Shown: positions 1-8,243 of the stretch, piece by piece | Layout: every line of letters begins with the position of its first letter | Position numbering within the stretch: the stretch's first letter is position 1 | Assembly: GCF_039544165.1 (NCBI RefSeq) | Contig: NZ_BAABLD010000008.1 | Span: forward strand, 1,054,001-1,118,000 | Origin: Viridibacterium curvum | Lineage (GTDB): Bacteria; Pseudomonadota; Gammaproteobacteria; Burkholderiales; Rhodocyclaceae | Length of the DNA: 64,000 nt | Direction: 5' to 3' | Notes under the pieces: model-generated | Told to the model about the DNA's origin: nothing | What the model saw: only the letters and a program-made list of their open reading frames with translations | Databases searched by the model: none | Position numbers and translations under genes: made by a program

Positions 1-762
1 GACCAGATCCAGTTCATCCGTTTTGTGCCTCGATTGCGTGCATTGGGCGCGACGCAGGTCATCGCCTCGGTATCGACCCGCTTGCGCGTCCTGTTGTCCA
101 GCGCTCCCGGGCTGGACCTGGCGACTGATGAAGACGTCGCGCCCGACGCTTATGACCTGTGGTGCCCCTTGCTGTCCGTGCCGCTCCTGCTGGGGCTGGA
201 AGGGCCGCAGGCGCCCGACACCCTGCCTTACCTGACTGCCCCCGAGACGCGCCTGCTGCAATGGCGGCGCCTCGTCGACGAGTGGGTCGGCTCTCGCCCG
301 GCCATCGGCATCAGCTGGGCCGGAAGCGGCGGCAATGCCATTGATTCGCGTCGTTCCCTGTCGCTGGACCAGGTATTCGAGCTTGTCGAGGCGCGCGGCG
401 ACGCAGTCGTGCTGTCGATGCAGATGGGCGACCCCGGCATGGAGCGCATCGAGCAACAGTGCCGCAGCGGCATCATTCCCCTGCTCGACATGCAGCGCGA
501 CATGGCAGACGCTGCGGCGATCATCAGTCGGCTAGACCTGTTGATCAGCGTCGACACCGCCACGGCACACCTTGCCGGGGCGCTTGGCCAACCGGTCTGG
601 CTGTTGTTGCCCGCTGGCGCCGACTGGCGCTGGGGAGCCGAGCATGACGCCACGCCTTGGTACCCAAGCATGCGTATCTTCCGCCAGCGTCAGCCCGGCA
701 ATTGGGGCGAGGTCATGGGGCGCGTCAAGCAGGAGCTGCGCGGCTTTTCGCACCCGATCTGA
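1..762 (+). CDS. TPR/glycosyltransferase-9-like protein, C-terminal part (5' truncated)
   Basis: The frame is open from the first base, so the gene begins left of the window. The visible residues start with GDxIQFxRF-like DQIQFIRFVPRL, a signature at the start of the glycosyltransferase-9-like domain that follows TPR repeats in many proteobacterial proteins. Near the end it reads LLISVDTATAHLAGALG and TPWYPSMRIFRQ, the nucleotide-sugar-binding half seen in that family. The TPR part would lie outside the window. The role is inferred only as protein or glycan glycosylation; the acceptor is unknown. A GTG at 25 could act as a start but would cut the conserved domain, so I treat the gene as partial. 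A terminator at 840-864 closes it. Confidence 0.8.
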   Translation, partial: DQIQFIRFVPRLRALGATQVIASVSTRLRVLLSSAPGLDLATDEDVAPDAYDLWCPLLSVPLLLGLEGPQAPDTLPYLTAPETRLLQWRRLVDEWVGSRPAIGISWAGSGGNAIDSRRSLSLDQVFELVEARGDAVVLSMQMGDPGMERIEQQCRSGIIPLLDMQRDMADAAAIISRLDLLISVDTATAHLAGALGQPVWLLLPAGADWRWGAEHDATPWYPSMRIFRQRQPGNWGEVMGRVKQELRGFSHPI

Positions 763-822
763 ACTGGCCCTCGCCTTCCGGCCGCGTTTTGCCAACTACG
801 CCTTGCTGCATTGCCAGAATTA

Positions 823-868
823 TTGACGATGATCAGGTGAACCCGTACCATCGTCGGGTTTTTTGACA
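823..868 (+). promoter_or_regulatory. Candidate atp operon promoters overlapping the terminator
   Basis: TTGACG at 823-828 and TACCAT at 846-851 are spaced 17 bases, a plausible sigma-70 pair whose start would fall inside the upstream gene's terminator hairpin. A second perfect -35-like TTGACA lies at 863-868, but the -10 region 17 bases on is poor. The operon needs a promoter here, since nothing else separates the terminator from atpI. The exact element is an inference. Confidence 0.35.
840..864 (+). terminator. Rho-independent terminator after the GT9-like gene
   Basis: A 6-bp stem AACCCG/CGGGTT (840-845 with 855-860) with a 9-base loop is followed by a run of T. It lies 78 bases after the stop codon of the preceding gene and before atpI. 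Confidence 0.65.
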
Positions 869-935
869 GCGAAAGTCCGCCGCGCAGTCTCTTGAAAGCG
901 CCGCGTTTTCCGCTCCAGGTGTTGTAACCCCCTTG

Positions 936-1277
936 ATGCTCAAACCCCTCTACAAGCCAGTCGCCCTGCAAGGGTCGCTGATGCTGGCGGGCGCCGCAGT
1001 GGCCGGCGCGATGTGGGGAGTGCAAGGTGCGCTGAGCGCGTTCTTGGGTGGTTTCAGCATTGTGTTGCCCAGCCTGCTGTTTGCTTGGCGGTTGGCACGA
1101 GGACGGCAAGCGAGCGTAGGAGGCTTCTTCATCGGCGAGCTTGTGAAGGTCGCGTCAATGACAGGAATCCTGCTTCTGGTGTGGCGCTTGTATCCCGGCG
1201 TGCACTGGGGCGCGGTGATCACCGGCCTGGCCGTGACGCTGCAAGCCAATTTTTTCGCACTTCTATTAAGACTTTGA
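936..1277 (+). CDS. atpI: ATP synthase subunit I (AtpI)
   Basis: A small membrane protein of 113 residues with four hydrophobic segments, first gene of the atp operon and one base before atpB. AtpI is thought to help assemble or stabilise the c-ring and is not part of the finished enzyme. The sequence has the usual short, poorly conserved pattern with a Gly/Ala-rich first hairpin and FIGELVKV in the middle, which fits the Gly-Glu-hydrophobic-Lys pattern of this family. An in-frame TTG lies directly before the ATG at 936; I take the ATG. Identity rests mainly on position and topology. Confidence 0.85.
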   Translation: MLKPLYKPVALQGSLMLAGAAVAGAMWGVQGALSAFLGGFSIVLPSLLFAWRLARGRQASVGGFFIGELVKVASMTGILLLVWRLYPGVHWGAVITGLAVTLQANFFALLLRL

Positions 1278-1278
1278 C

Positions 1279-2187
1279 ATGTCCACTGAACACGCAGCAG
1301 AAGCCGCCGCCCAGCACGGCCCGAGTGCGGGCGAGTACATTGCCCACCACCTGACCTATTTCAATGGCACGGGTGCCAAGCAACAGGCCCTCATTGATTT
1401 TTCGCTGATCAACTACGACACGATCTTCTTCTCGGCCCTGCTGGCCATTCTGGGGTCGTTCGTGTTTTGGTTGGCGGCGCGCAAGGCCACCTCCGGCGTG
1501 CCGGGCCGTTTCCAGGCCGCCGTTGAAATCCTCGTCGAGATGGTTGCGGACCAGGCCAAGGGGCTCATCCATAGCCCCGAGTCGCGCAAGTTTGTCGCCC
1601 CGCTCGCGCTGACTGTCTTTGTGTTCGTGTTCCTCATGAACGCCATGGACTTCCTGCCGCTCGACTGGTTGCCCCGCCTGTGGGAGGGCATCTACGGCGG
1701 CATGGGCCATGACCCGCACCACGCCTACCTGCGTGTCGTGCCGACTGCCGACATCAATGCCACCATGGGCATGTCGGTCACGGTGTTGCTGGTCTGTCTC
1801 TACTACAACGTCAAGATCAAAGGCGCTGGCGGCTGGGCGCATGAACTGGTCAGCGCACCGTTCGGCACCAGCAAGAACCCCCTGCTGGCCGTCATCCTCG
1901 GCATCGTCAACTTCGCGATGCAGCTCATCGAATTCGCAGCAAAGACCATCTCGCACGGCATGCGTCTGTTCGGCAACATGTTTGCCGGCGAACTGATCTT
2001 CATGCTGATCGCGCTGATGGGCGCCGCCTGGACTGGCTACAACGCCCCGAGCATCCTGCTGTTCCTCGGCCACTTCGTCGCCGGTTTTGCCTGGGCGCTG
2101 TTCCACATCCTCGTTGTCGTGCTGCAGGCCTTCATCTTCATGATGCTGACCCTGGTGTACGTCGGTCAGGCCCACGAAGCGCACTGA
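1279..2187 (+). CDS. atpB: ATP synthase Fo subunit a
   Basis: Subunit a forms the two proton half-channels of Fo beside the c-ring in the inner membrane. The 302-residue protein has five or six membrane segments. The conserved stretch MRLFGNMFAGELI (around residue 230) contains the essential arginine that faces the c-ring carboxylate, and the last helix carries the conserved Gln/His-rich end (VGQAHEAH). The length is usual for betaproteobacteria. It starts one base after atpI, so the two are probably translationally coupled. A hairpin with a T-run follows the stop codon before atpE. Confidence 0.97.
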   Translation: MSTEHAAEAAAQHGPSAGEYIAHHLTYFNGTGAKQQALIDFSLINYDTIFFSALLAILGSFVFWLAARKATSGVPGRFQAAVEILVEMVADQAKGLIHSPESRKFVAPLALTVFVFVFLMNAMDFLPLDWLPRLWEGIYGGMGHDPHHAYLRVVPTADINATMGMSVTVLLVCLYYNVKIKGAGGWAHELVSAPFGTSKNPLLAVILGIVNFAMQLIEFAAKTISHGMRLFGNMFAGELIFMLIALMGAAWTGYNAPSILLFLGHFVAGFAWALFHILVVVLQAFIFMMLTLVYVGQAHEAH

Positions 2188-2197
2188 TTTCAGTTAC

Positions 2198-2231
2198 GGG
2201 AAGCTGGTGCTGCCAGCTTCCCTCCTTTTTC
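2198..2231 (+). terminator. Terminator-like hairpin between atpB and atpE
   Basis: A perfect 10-bp stem, GGGAAGCTGG/CCAGCTTCCC (2198-2207 with 2213-2222), has a 5-base loop and is followed by TCCTTTTT. It looks like an intrinsic terminator yet lies inside the operon. It may act as a leaky terminator, an RNA-processing site or a 3' stabiliser that uncouples atpIB from atpE dosage. Confidence 0.6.
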
Positions 2232-2284
2232 TGTAGTCCCCAACGGTTTTTGTTTTTCATTCACTTATCTACTTAGGAGCTGTC

Positions 2285-2527
2285 ATGGAACAAGTTTACG
2301 GTCTCGTCGCGCTGGCTTGCGGTCTGATCATCGGTCTGGGTGCTATCGGTGCCTGTATCGGTATCGCCCTGATGGGTGGCAAGTACCTCGAGTCCTCCGC
2401 TCGCCAACCCGAGCTGATGAACGCCCTGCAGGTCAAGATGTTCCTGCTGGCTGGTCTGATCGATGCCGCGTTCATTATCGGTACCGGTATCGCTCTCTGG
2501 TTCGCTACCTCGACGTTCCTGAAGTAA
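2285..2527 (+). CDS. atpE: ATP synthase Fo subunit c
   Basis: An 80-residue hairpin of two membrane helices that assembles into the rotating c-ring. The first helix has the Gly-Ala repeat GLGAIGACIGIALMGG, the polar loop reads SARQPE, and the second helix has LAGLIDAAF with the ion-binding carboxylate Asp60. An Asp without the Na+-type Gln/Glu/Ser set suggests proton coupling. A strong ribosome site (AGGAG at 2275-2279) precedes the ATG, as expected for the most abundant Fo subunit. Confidence 0.98.
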   Translation: MEQVYGLVALACGLIIGLGAIGACIGIALMGGKYLESSARQPELMNALQVKMFLLAGLIDAAFIIGTGIALWFATSTFLK

Positions 2528-2557
2528 CCCTTTCAACCCCATAGAAAGGGTTCTGCC

Positions 2558-3031
2558 GTGAATCTGAACGCTACGCTCTGGGCACAGTCCATCGTGTTCC
2601 TGGCCTTTGTCGTCTTCACGATGAAATTCGTGTGGCCGCCACTGACCAAGGCACTGGACGAACGTGCCAAGAAAATTGCTGACGGGCTTGCAGCGGCGGA
2701 CAAGGCCAAGACGGATCTCGCTCTCGCTGAAAAGCGCGTGGGCGAAGAGTTGCGCAAGGCACGTGAATCGGGCGCTGAACTGCGTGGTGCTGCTGAAAAG
2801 CAGGCCAGCGGTCTGCTCGAAGAAGCGCGTGCCGAAGCCGCTCGCATCGTTGCTGCTGCCCGCGAGGCAGCCGAGGCCGAAGCTGCTGCCGTGTCGCAAC
2901 GTGCCAAGGAGGCCCTGCGCGATCAGGTCGCCTCGCTGGCTGTCGCAGGTGCCGAGCGCATCCTGCGTCGCGAGATCAATCCCGCCGTCCATGCCGAGCT
3001 GCTGGCCAACCTGAAACAGGAACTCAACTAA
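2558..3031 (+). CDS. atpF: ATP synthase Fo subunit b
   Basis: Forms the peripheral stalk linking Fo to F1. The 157-residue protein has one N-terminal membrane helix (residues 5-27) with the WPP turn, then a long Ala/Glu/Lys-rich amphipathic helix expected to dimerise as a coiled coil, and a C-terminal part that binds delta. Its length matches the usual 156 residues. It sits 30 bases after atpE and 3 bases before atpH. Confidence 0.97.
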   Translation: MNLNATLWAQSIVFLAFVVFTMKFVWPPLTKALDERAKKIADGLAAADKAKTDLALAEKRVGEELRKARESGAELRGAAEKQASGLLEEARAEAARIVAAAREAAEAEAAAVSQRAKEALRDQVASLAVAGAERILRREINPAVHAELLANLKQELN

Positions 3032-3034
3032 GCC

Positions 3035-3571
3035 ATGGCCGAGAACGTCACCCTTGCGCGTCCCTACGCCGAGGCGGTGTTCGCCCTCGCGCGCGATGCC
3101 GGCACGCTGACCCAATGGTCGGACGTGCTGTCGCGTCTCGCAGCCGTGGCGGCAGACGCGCAGGTGCGCGACTGCCTCACCAATCCGCGTGTCGCACCGT
3201 CTTCATTGGTGCAACTGCTGGCCGAGTCCTCTGGCGTTTCGCTTGACCCCGCGCAACACAATTTCGTGTCGCTGCTGGTCGAGAACGAACGCGCTGCGTT
3301 GCTGCCGGAAATCAGCACGATGTTTCACCAGAAGAAGAACGCACACGAAGGTGTGTGTGACGCGCTGGTGACGTCGGCTTTTCCGCTCGACGCCGCAGCT
3401 CAGAGCCGGCTGATTGGCGACCTCGAAGCCCGTTTCGGTTCCCGCCTGAACGTATCGGTGGCGATCGACCCTGAACTTATCGGCGGCGTACGCATTGCCG
3501 TCGGTGACCAGGTGATCGACGCTTCGGTACGCGGCAAGCTCGCCGCCATGGCCGCTGCCCTACAGAATTAG
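3035..3571 (+). CDS. atpH: ATP synthase F1 subunit delta
   Basis: Subunit delta (178 residues) caps the F1 head and binds the b-dimer. The N-terminal helical domain begins with the conserved RPYAEAVFALA, and the C-terminal domain has the family signature LIGGVRIAVGDQVIDASVRGKL. It lies 3 bases after atpF and 11 bases before atpA. Nothing unusual is seen. Confidence 0.97.
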   Translation: MAENVTLARPYAEAVFALARDAGTLTQWSDVLSRLAAVAADAQVRDCLTNPRVAPSSLVQLLAESSGVSLDPAQHNFVSLLVENERAALLPEISTMFHQKKNAHEGVCDALVTSAFPLDAAAQSRLIGDLEARFGSRLNVSVAIDPELIGGVRIAVGDQVIDASVRGKLAAMAAALQN

Positions 3572-3582
3572 GAGCATTCAAA

Positions 3583-5121
3583 ATGCAACTCAATCCCTCT
3601 GAAATCAGCGATCTCATCAAGAGTCGCATTCAGAACCTGCAACTGTCGGCGACCGCCCGCAACGAAGGTACCGTGGTCTCCGTGACCGACGGTATCGTCC
3701 GCGTGCACGGCCTGACCGAAGTCATGCAGGGCGAAATGCTGGAATTTCCCGGCAATACCTTCGGCCTCGCGCTGAACCTCGAACGTGATTCCGTCGGCGC
3801 CGTGGTGCTGGGTGCGTACGAGCACATCTCGGAAGGCGACACTGTCAAGACGACGGGCCGCATTCTCGAAGTGCCCGTTGGCCCCGAGCTGCTCGGCCGC
3901 GTCGTCAACGCACTGGGCCAGCCCATCGATGGCAAGGGTCCGATCAACGCCAAGATGACCGACAAGATCGAGAAGGTCGCGCCGGGCGTTATCGCCCGTC
4001 GTTCCGTCTCGCAGCCGGTGCAAACGGGTCTCAAGTCCATTGACTCCATGGTGCCCGTCGGCCGCGGTCAGCGCGAGCTGATCATTGGTGACCGCCAGAC
4101 TGGTAAGACCGCCGTCGCTGTCGACGCGATCATCAACCAGAAGGGTCAGAACATGATCTGCATCTACGTGGCAGTCGGCCAGAAGGCTTCGACGATTGCC
4201 AACGTGGTGCGCAAGCTCGAAGAGCATGGCGCGATGGAGTACACCATCATCGTCGCCGCAGCCTCGTCGGACTCCGCTGCAATGCAGTTCATCGCGCCGT
4301 ATGCCGGTTGCACAATGGGCGAGTACTTCCGCGATCGCGGTCAGGACGCGCTGGTTGTGTACGACGACTTGACCAAGCAAGCCTGGGCGTATCGTCAGAT
4401 CTCCCTGCTGCTGCGCCGTCCGCCGGGCCGCGAAGCTTATCCGGGTGATGTGTTCTACCTGCACTCGCGTCTGCTTGAGCGCGCTGCTCGCGTGAACGAA
4501 GAGTATGTCGAGAAGTTCACCAACGGTGAAGTCAAGGGCAAGACCGGTTCGCTGACCGCGCTGCCCGTGATCGAAACGCAGGCTGGCGACGTTTCCGCCT
4601 TTGTGCCGACCAACGTGATCTCGATTACCGACGGCCAGATCTTCCTTGAGACTGACCTGTTCAACGCCGGTATCCGTCCCGCCATCAACGCCGGTATCTC
4701 GGTGTCGCGTGTGGGTGGTGCAGCGCAGACCAAGGTCATCAAGAAGCTCGGCGGCGGTGTGCGTCTGGCACTTGCGCAGTACCGCGAACTCGCGGCCTTC
4801 GCGCAGTTCGCATCCGACCTCGACGAAGCTACCCGAAAGCAGCTTGAGCGCGGTCGCCTCGTGACCGAACTGATGAAGCAGCCGCAATACGCGCCGCTGT
4901 CCGTCGCAGAAATGGCCATCACGCTGTTCGGCGTGAACAAGGGCTACTTCGACGGCGTGGAAGTCAAGCGCGTGCTGGCTTTTGAAAGCGCGCTGCATCA
5001 GTTCGTGAAGTCCAGCAACGCTGCCCTGGTCGAAAAGATCGAATCTTCGAAGGACCTCGATGCCGACGCCGAGAAGGAACTCGTCGCCGCTATCGAAGCG
5101 TTCAAGAAGAGCTGGTCCTAA
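3583..5121 (+). CDS. atpA: ATP synthase F1 subunit alpha
   Basis: The non-catalytic nucleotide-binding subunit of the F1 hexamer, 512 residues. It has the N-terminal beta-barrel, the Walker A motif GDRQTGKT near residue 170, a Walker B segment ending VVYDDLT, and the conserved SRVGGAAQTK stretch near residue 375. The C-terminal helical bundle is complete. A ribosome site TAGGAG lies 7 bases before the ATG. Very long open frames on the opposite strand are artefacts of GC-rich codon use. Confidence 0.99.
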   Translation: MQLNPSEISDLIKSRIQNLQLSATARNEGTVVSVTDGIVRVHGLTEVMQGEMLEFPGNTFGLALNLERDSVGAVVLGAYEHISEGDTVKTTGRILEVPVGPELLGRVVNALGQPIDGKGPINAKMTDKIEKVAPGVIARRSVSQPVQTGLKSIDSMVPVGRGQRELIIGDRQTGKTAVAVDAIINQKGQNMICIYVAVGQKASTIANVVRKLEEHGAMEYTIIVAAASSDSAAMQFIAPYAGCTMGEYFRDRGQDALVVYDDLTKQAWAYRQISLLLRRPPGREAYPGDVFYLHSRLLERAARVNEEYVEKFTNGEVKGKTGSLTALPVIETQAGDVSAFVPTNVISITDGQIFLETDLFNAGIRPAINAGISVSRVGGAAQTKVIKKLGGGVRLALAQYRELAAFAQFASDLDEATRKQLERGRLVTELMKQPQYAPLSVAEMAITLFGVNKGYFDGVEVKRVLAFESALHQFVKSSNAALVEKIESSKDLDADAEKELVAAIEAFKKSWS

Positions 5122-5139
5122 GAGAAAGGGAGCACCAGC

Positions 5140-6012
5140 ATGGCAAGCGGAAAGGAAATCCGTACCAAGATCAAGAGCGTGCAAAACACGAAGAAGATCA
5201 CCAAGGCCATGGAGATGGTTGCTGCTTCCAAGATGCGCAAGGCGCAGGACCGCATGCGCGCTGCCCGCCCGTATGCCGAGAAGATTCGTCGCCTGGCGGC
5301 GAATCTCTCGCAGGCCTCGATCATGGACTACAAGCATCCGTTCCTGACCGAGCCGGCGTCCGTGACGCGTGTGGGCCTGATCCTCGTGACGACCGACAAG
5401 GGTCTTTGCGGTGGTCTCAACACCAACGCGCTGCGTCTGGCCGTCAACAGCATGCGTGACTGGCAGAACGCCGGTGTGACTGACATCCAGGTGGCCGCTA
5501 TCGGCAACAAGGGTTTCGGTTTCATGCAGCGCATGGGCGCCAAGGTGGTTTCGCACGTTGTCGGTCTGGGTGACACGCCACACATGGAAAAGCTGATCGG
5601 CCCGGTGAAGGTGCTCATCGATGCTTACGTGGCAGGCGAGCTCGACAAGGTCTACGTGGTCTACACCGACTTCATCAACACGATGAAGCAGGAAGCCCGC
5701 CTCGATCAGCTGCTGCCGCTCAGCGGCCAGCAGATGGGCGCTCCGGAAGGTGCATCCTGGGACTATCTCTACGAGCCGGATCCGCAGATCGTCATCGACG
5801 AACTGCTGGTGCGTTACGTCGAAGCGCTGGTCTACCAGTCGGTTGCCGAGAACATGGCTTCCGAACAGTCTGCGCGCATGGTGGCCATGAAGGCCGCTTC
5901 GGACAACGCCGGTAACGTCATCAAGGAATTGCAGCTGGTCTACAACAAGACCCGCCAGGCGGCGATCACGAAAGAAATTTCGGAAATCGTCGGCGGCGCC
6001 GCGGCCGTCTAA
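5140..6012 (+). CDS. atpG: ATP synthase F1 subunit gamma
   Basis: The central rotor shaft of F1, 290 residues. The N-terminal helix has the family pattern RTKIKSVQNTKKITKAMEMV and the C-terminal helix ends with VYNKTRQAAITKEISEIVGGA, the two strands that form the coiled-coil axle. TTDKGLCGGLN, typical of the Rossmann-like middle domain, is present. Spacing to atpA is 18 bases with a good AGAAAGGGAG ribosome site. Confidence 0.98.
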   Translation: MASGKEIRTKIKSVQNTKKITKAMEMVAASKMRKAQDRMRAARPYAEKIRRLAANLSQASIMDYKHPFLTEPASVTRVGLILVTTDKGLCGGLNTNALRLAVNSMRDWQNAGVTDIQVAAIGNKGFGFMQRMGAKVVSHVVGLGDTPHMEKLIGPVKVLIDAYVAGELDKVYVVYTDFINTMKQEARLDQLLPLSGQQMGAPEGASWDYLYEPDPQIVIDELLVRYVEALVYQSVAENMASEQSARMVAMKAASDNAGNVIKELQLVYNKTRQAAITKEISEIVGGAAAV

Positions 6013-6040
6013 AGATTTTTAGCTAATTGGGGAAATGACT

Positions 6041-7465
6041 ATGAGTCAAGGATCCGTTGTTCAGTGTATCGGCGCCGTGGTGGACATCCAGTTCCCGCGC
6101 GATGCGATGCCAAAGATTTACGAAGCCCTGCAACTGGACGCTTCGGAAGAAAACGCGCTGGTCGAGAAGGGTCTCACCTTCGAAGTCCAGCAACAGCTCG
6201 GCGACGGCGTCGTGCGTACCATTGCGATGGGCTCTTCCGACGGCATCCGCCGCGGCATGAAGATCAACGCAACGGGCGCAGGCATTTCGGTGCCGGTCGG
6301 TCACGGCACCCTGGGCCGCATCATGGACGTGCTGGGTCGTCCCATCGACGAACTCGGCCCCATCGACAGCAACGAGCGTCGTGAAATCCACCAACCCGCA
6401 CCGAAGTTCGACGAGCTGTCGCCCTCGGTTGACCTGCTCGAAACCGGCATCAAGGTGATCGACCTCGTGTGTCCGTTCGCCAAGGGCGGCAAGGTCGGCC
6501 TGTTCGGCGGCGCCGGCGTGGGCAAGACGGTGAACATGCTTGAGCTCATCAACAACATCGCCAAGCAGCACAGCGGTCTGTCGGTGTTCGCAGGTGTGGG
6601 TGAGCGTACCCGTGAAGGTAACGACTTCTACCACGAGATGGCAGAAGCCGGCGTCATCCAGCTCGACAACATGAAAGAGTCGAAGGTGGCGATGGTGTTC
6701 GGTCAGATGAACGAGCCTCCGGGCAACCGTCTGCGCGTCGCGCTGACCGGTCTGACCATGGCCGAGAAGTTCCGTGACGAAGGCCGCGACATCCTCTTCT
6801 TCGTGGACAACATCTACCGCTACACCCTGGCCGGTACCGAAGTGTCCGCACTGCTGGGTCGTATGCCTTCCGCCGTGGGTTACCAACCGACGCTGGCTGA
6901 AGAAATGGGCCGTCTGCAAGAGCGCATCACCTCGACCAAGGTTGGCTCGATCACCTCGATCCAGGCCGTGTATGTGCCTGCGGATGACTTGACCGACCCG
7001 TCGCCTGCTACGACCTTCCTCCACCTTGACTCGACCGTCGTGCTGTCGCGTGACATCGCTGCACTGGGTATCTACCCCGCAGTGGATCCGCTCGACTCGA
7101 CGAGCCGTCAGCTGGATCCGCTGGTCGTCGGTGAAGAGCACTACTCGGTGGCGCGCGGCGTGCAGGCAACGCTGCAACGCTACAAGGAACTGCGCGACAT
7201 CATCGCGATTCTCGGCATGGACGAACTTGCACCGGAAGACAAGCTGATCGTGGCGCGCGCGCGCAAGATCCAGCGCTTCCTGTCGCAGCCCTTCCACGTT
7301 GCAGAAGTGTTCACGGGCTCGCCGGGCAAGTACGTGCCGCTCAAGGAAACCATCCGTGGCTTCAAGGGCATCGTGGCCGGTGAATACGACCACCTGCCCG
7401 AGCAGGCTTTCTACATGGTCGGCGGTATCGACGAAGCTGTCGAAAAGGCCAAGACCCTGCAGTGA
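6041..7465 (+). CDS. atpD: ATP synthase F1 subunit beta
   Basis: The catalytic subunit of F1. Walker A is GGAGVGKT at residues 156-163 and the DELSEED-region counterpart GMDELAPEDK is near residue 390. DNIYRYTLAGTEVSALLGR is the conserved Walker-B/catalytic segment. I start at the second ATG (6041): the ribosome site GGGGA (6029-6033) is 7 bases before it but only one base before the first ATG at 6035. The product is then 474 residues, usual for the family. Confidence 0.98.
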   Translation: MSQGSVVQCIGAVVDIQFPRDAMPKIYEALQLDASEENALVEKGLTFEVQQQLGDGVVRTIAMGSSDGIRRGMKINATGAGISVPVGHGTLGRIMDVLGRPIDELGPIDSNERREIHQPAPKFDELSPSVDLLETGIKVIDLVCPFAKGGKVGLFGGAGVGKTVNMLELINNIAKQHSGLSVFAGVGERTREGNDFYHEMAEAGVIQLDNMKESKVAMVFGQMNEPPGNRLRVALTGLTMAEKFRDEGRDILFFVDNIYRYTLAGTEVSALLGRMPSAVGYQPTLAEEMGRLQERITSTKVGSITSIQAVYVPADDLTDPSPATTFLHLDSTVVLSRDIAALGIYPAVDPLDSTSRQLDPLVVGEEHYSVARGVQATLQRYKELRDIIAILGMDELAPEDKLIVARARKIQRFLSQPFHVAEVFTGSPGKYVPLKETIRGFKGIVAGEYDHLPEQAFYMVGGIDEAVEKAKTLQ

Positions 7466-7514
7466 TGCGGCAAGGGCGCGGCAGCGATGCTGCGCCCCTT
7501 AACGGAGAACCAAC

Positions 7515-7940
7515 ATGGCAATGACCGTACACGTCGATGTCGTCAGCGCGGAAGAGTCCCTCTTCTCCGGGCTGGCCGAGATCGTGTCGCTGCCGGGCGA
7601 GTCGGGCGAACTGGGCATTCTGCCCGGCCACACCCCGTTGCTGACCCGCATCAAGCCGGGCACCGTGCGCATCAAGATTCCGAACCGTGCTGAAGAAGAA
7701 GTGATCTTCGTCGCGGGCGGTTTGCTGGAAGTGCAACCGGGCCTGGTGACCGTGCTGGCTGACACCGCCATCCGCGGCAAGGATCTGGACGAAGCCAAGG
7801 CGCTTGACGCCAAACGCCGCGCCGAAGAGATGCTCGCCAATCGTGGTGGTGCAGTGGATATCGCCAAGGCGCAAGCCGAACTGGCAGCATCTGTGGCGCA
7901 GATCGCAGCGATCGAAAAGCTACGATCGATCAAGCATTGA
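7515..7940 (+). CDS. atpC: ATP synthase F1 subunit epsilon
   Basis: Subunit epsilon (141 residues) couples gamma to the c-ring and can inhibit ATP hydrolysis. The N-terminal beta-sandwich has the conserved LPGESGELGILPGHTPLLT, and the C-terminal two-helix part (Ala/Glu-rich, ending with IEKLRSIKH) is present. An ACGGAG ribosome site precedes the ATG. It is the last gene of the operon; a terminator follows 34 bases after the stop. Confidence 0.97.
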   Translation: MAMTVHVDVVSAEESLFSGLAEIVSLPGESGELGILPGHTPLLTRIKPGTVRIKIPNRAEEEVIFVAGGLLEVQPGLVTVLADTAIRGKDLDEAKALDAKRRAEEMLANRGGAVDIAKAQAELAASVAQIAAIEKLRSIKH

Positions 7941-7973
7941 GTCCTTGCTGTTCGCGCTGCAAGTGACACGCAG

Positions 7974-8002
7974 AAGGCACCTCCGGGTGCCTTTTGTTTT
8001 TT
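7974..8002 (+). terminator. Terminator of the atp operon
   Basis: An 8-bp perfect stem AAGGCACC/GGTGCCTT (7974-7981 with 7986-7993) with a TCCG loop, followed by TTGTTTTTT. A classic Rho-independent terminator. Confidence 0.92.
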
Positions 8003-8243
8003 GCGAGAGCCCATGCTTGGGATTTGCCAATACACCTCATATACATTTTGTTATGAACGGCAACCGAGCGCACAAGATGGGAGCGTCCTGAACAAGGGCT
8101 GGAGCGGCTCGCAGCGCAGCGGCGCTGCTGCGCCCCGGATTGGGGCGCGGCGGAGCCGGGAACTGCCCCGATTTGCCGCTGAAATCATGGTACGCAGGTT
8201 GCTGGGTTGTGAGCACGTCAATCTGTGCCACAGGAGGCAAAGC
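8003..8243 (+). other. Structured leader region before the ABC importer
   Basis: A 241-base gap with AT-rich DNA (8025-8060, a likely promoter zone) and then a GC-rich segment able to form hairpins, for example CGCCCC/GGGGCG around 8131-8147 and GCGCAGC/GCTGCGC around 8114-8132. A strong ribosome site AGGAGG is at 8232-8237. I could not match it to a known riboswitch family. Confidence 0.4.

Noticed and set aside
3568..5583. 671-codon open frame antisense to atpA/atpG
   Set aside because: Low-complexity mirror of GC-rich codon use; no ribosome site or family resemblance, and atpA is certain.
8040..8243. TPP (THI-box) riboswitch before the NMT1/THI5-like gene
   Set aside because: The conserved CTGAGA and ACCTGATC boxes are not present.
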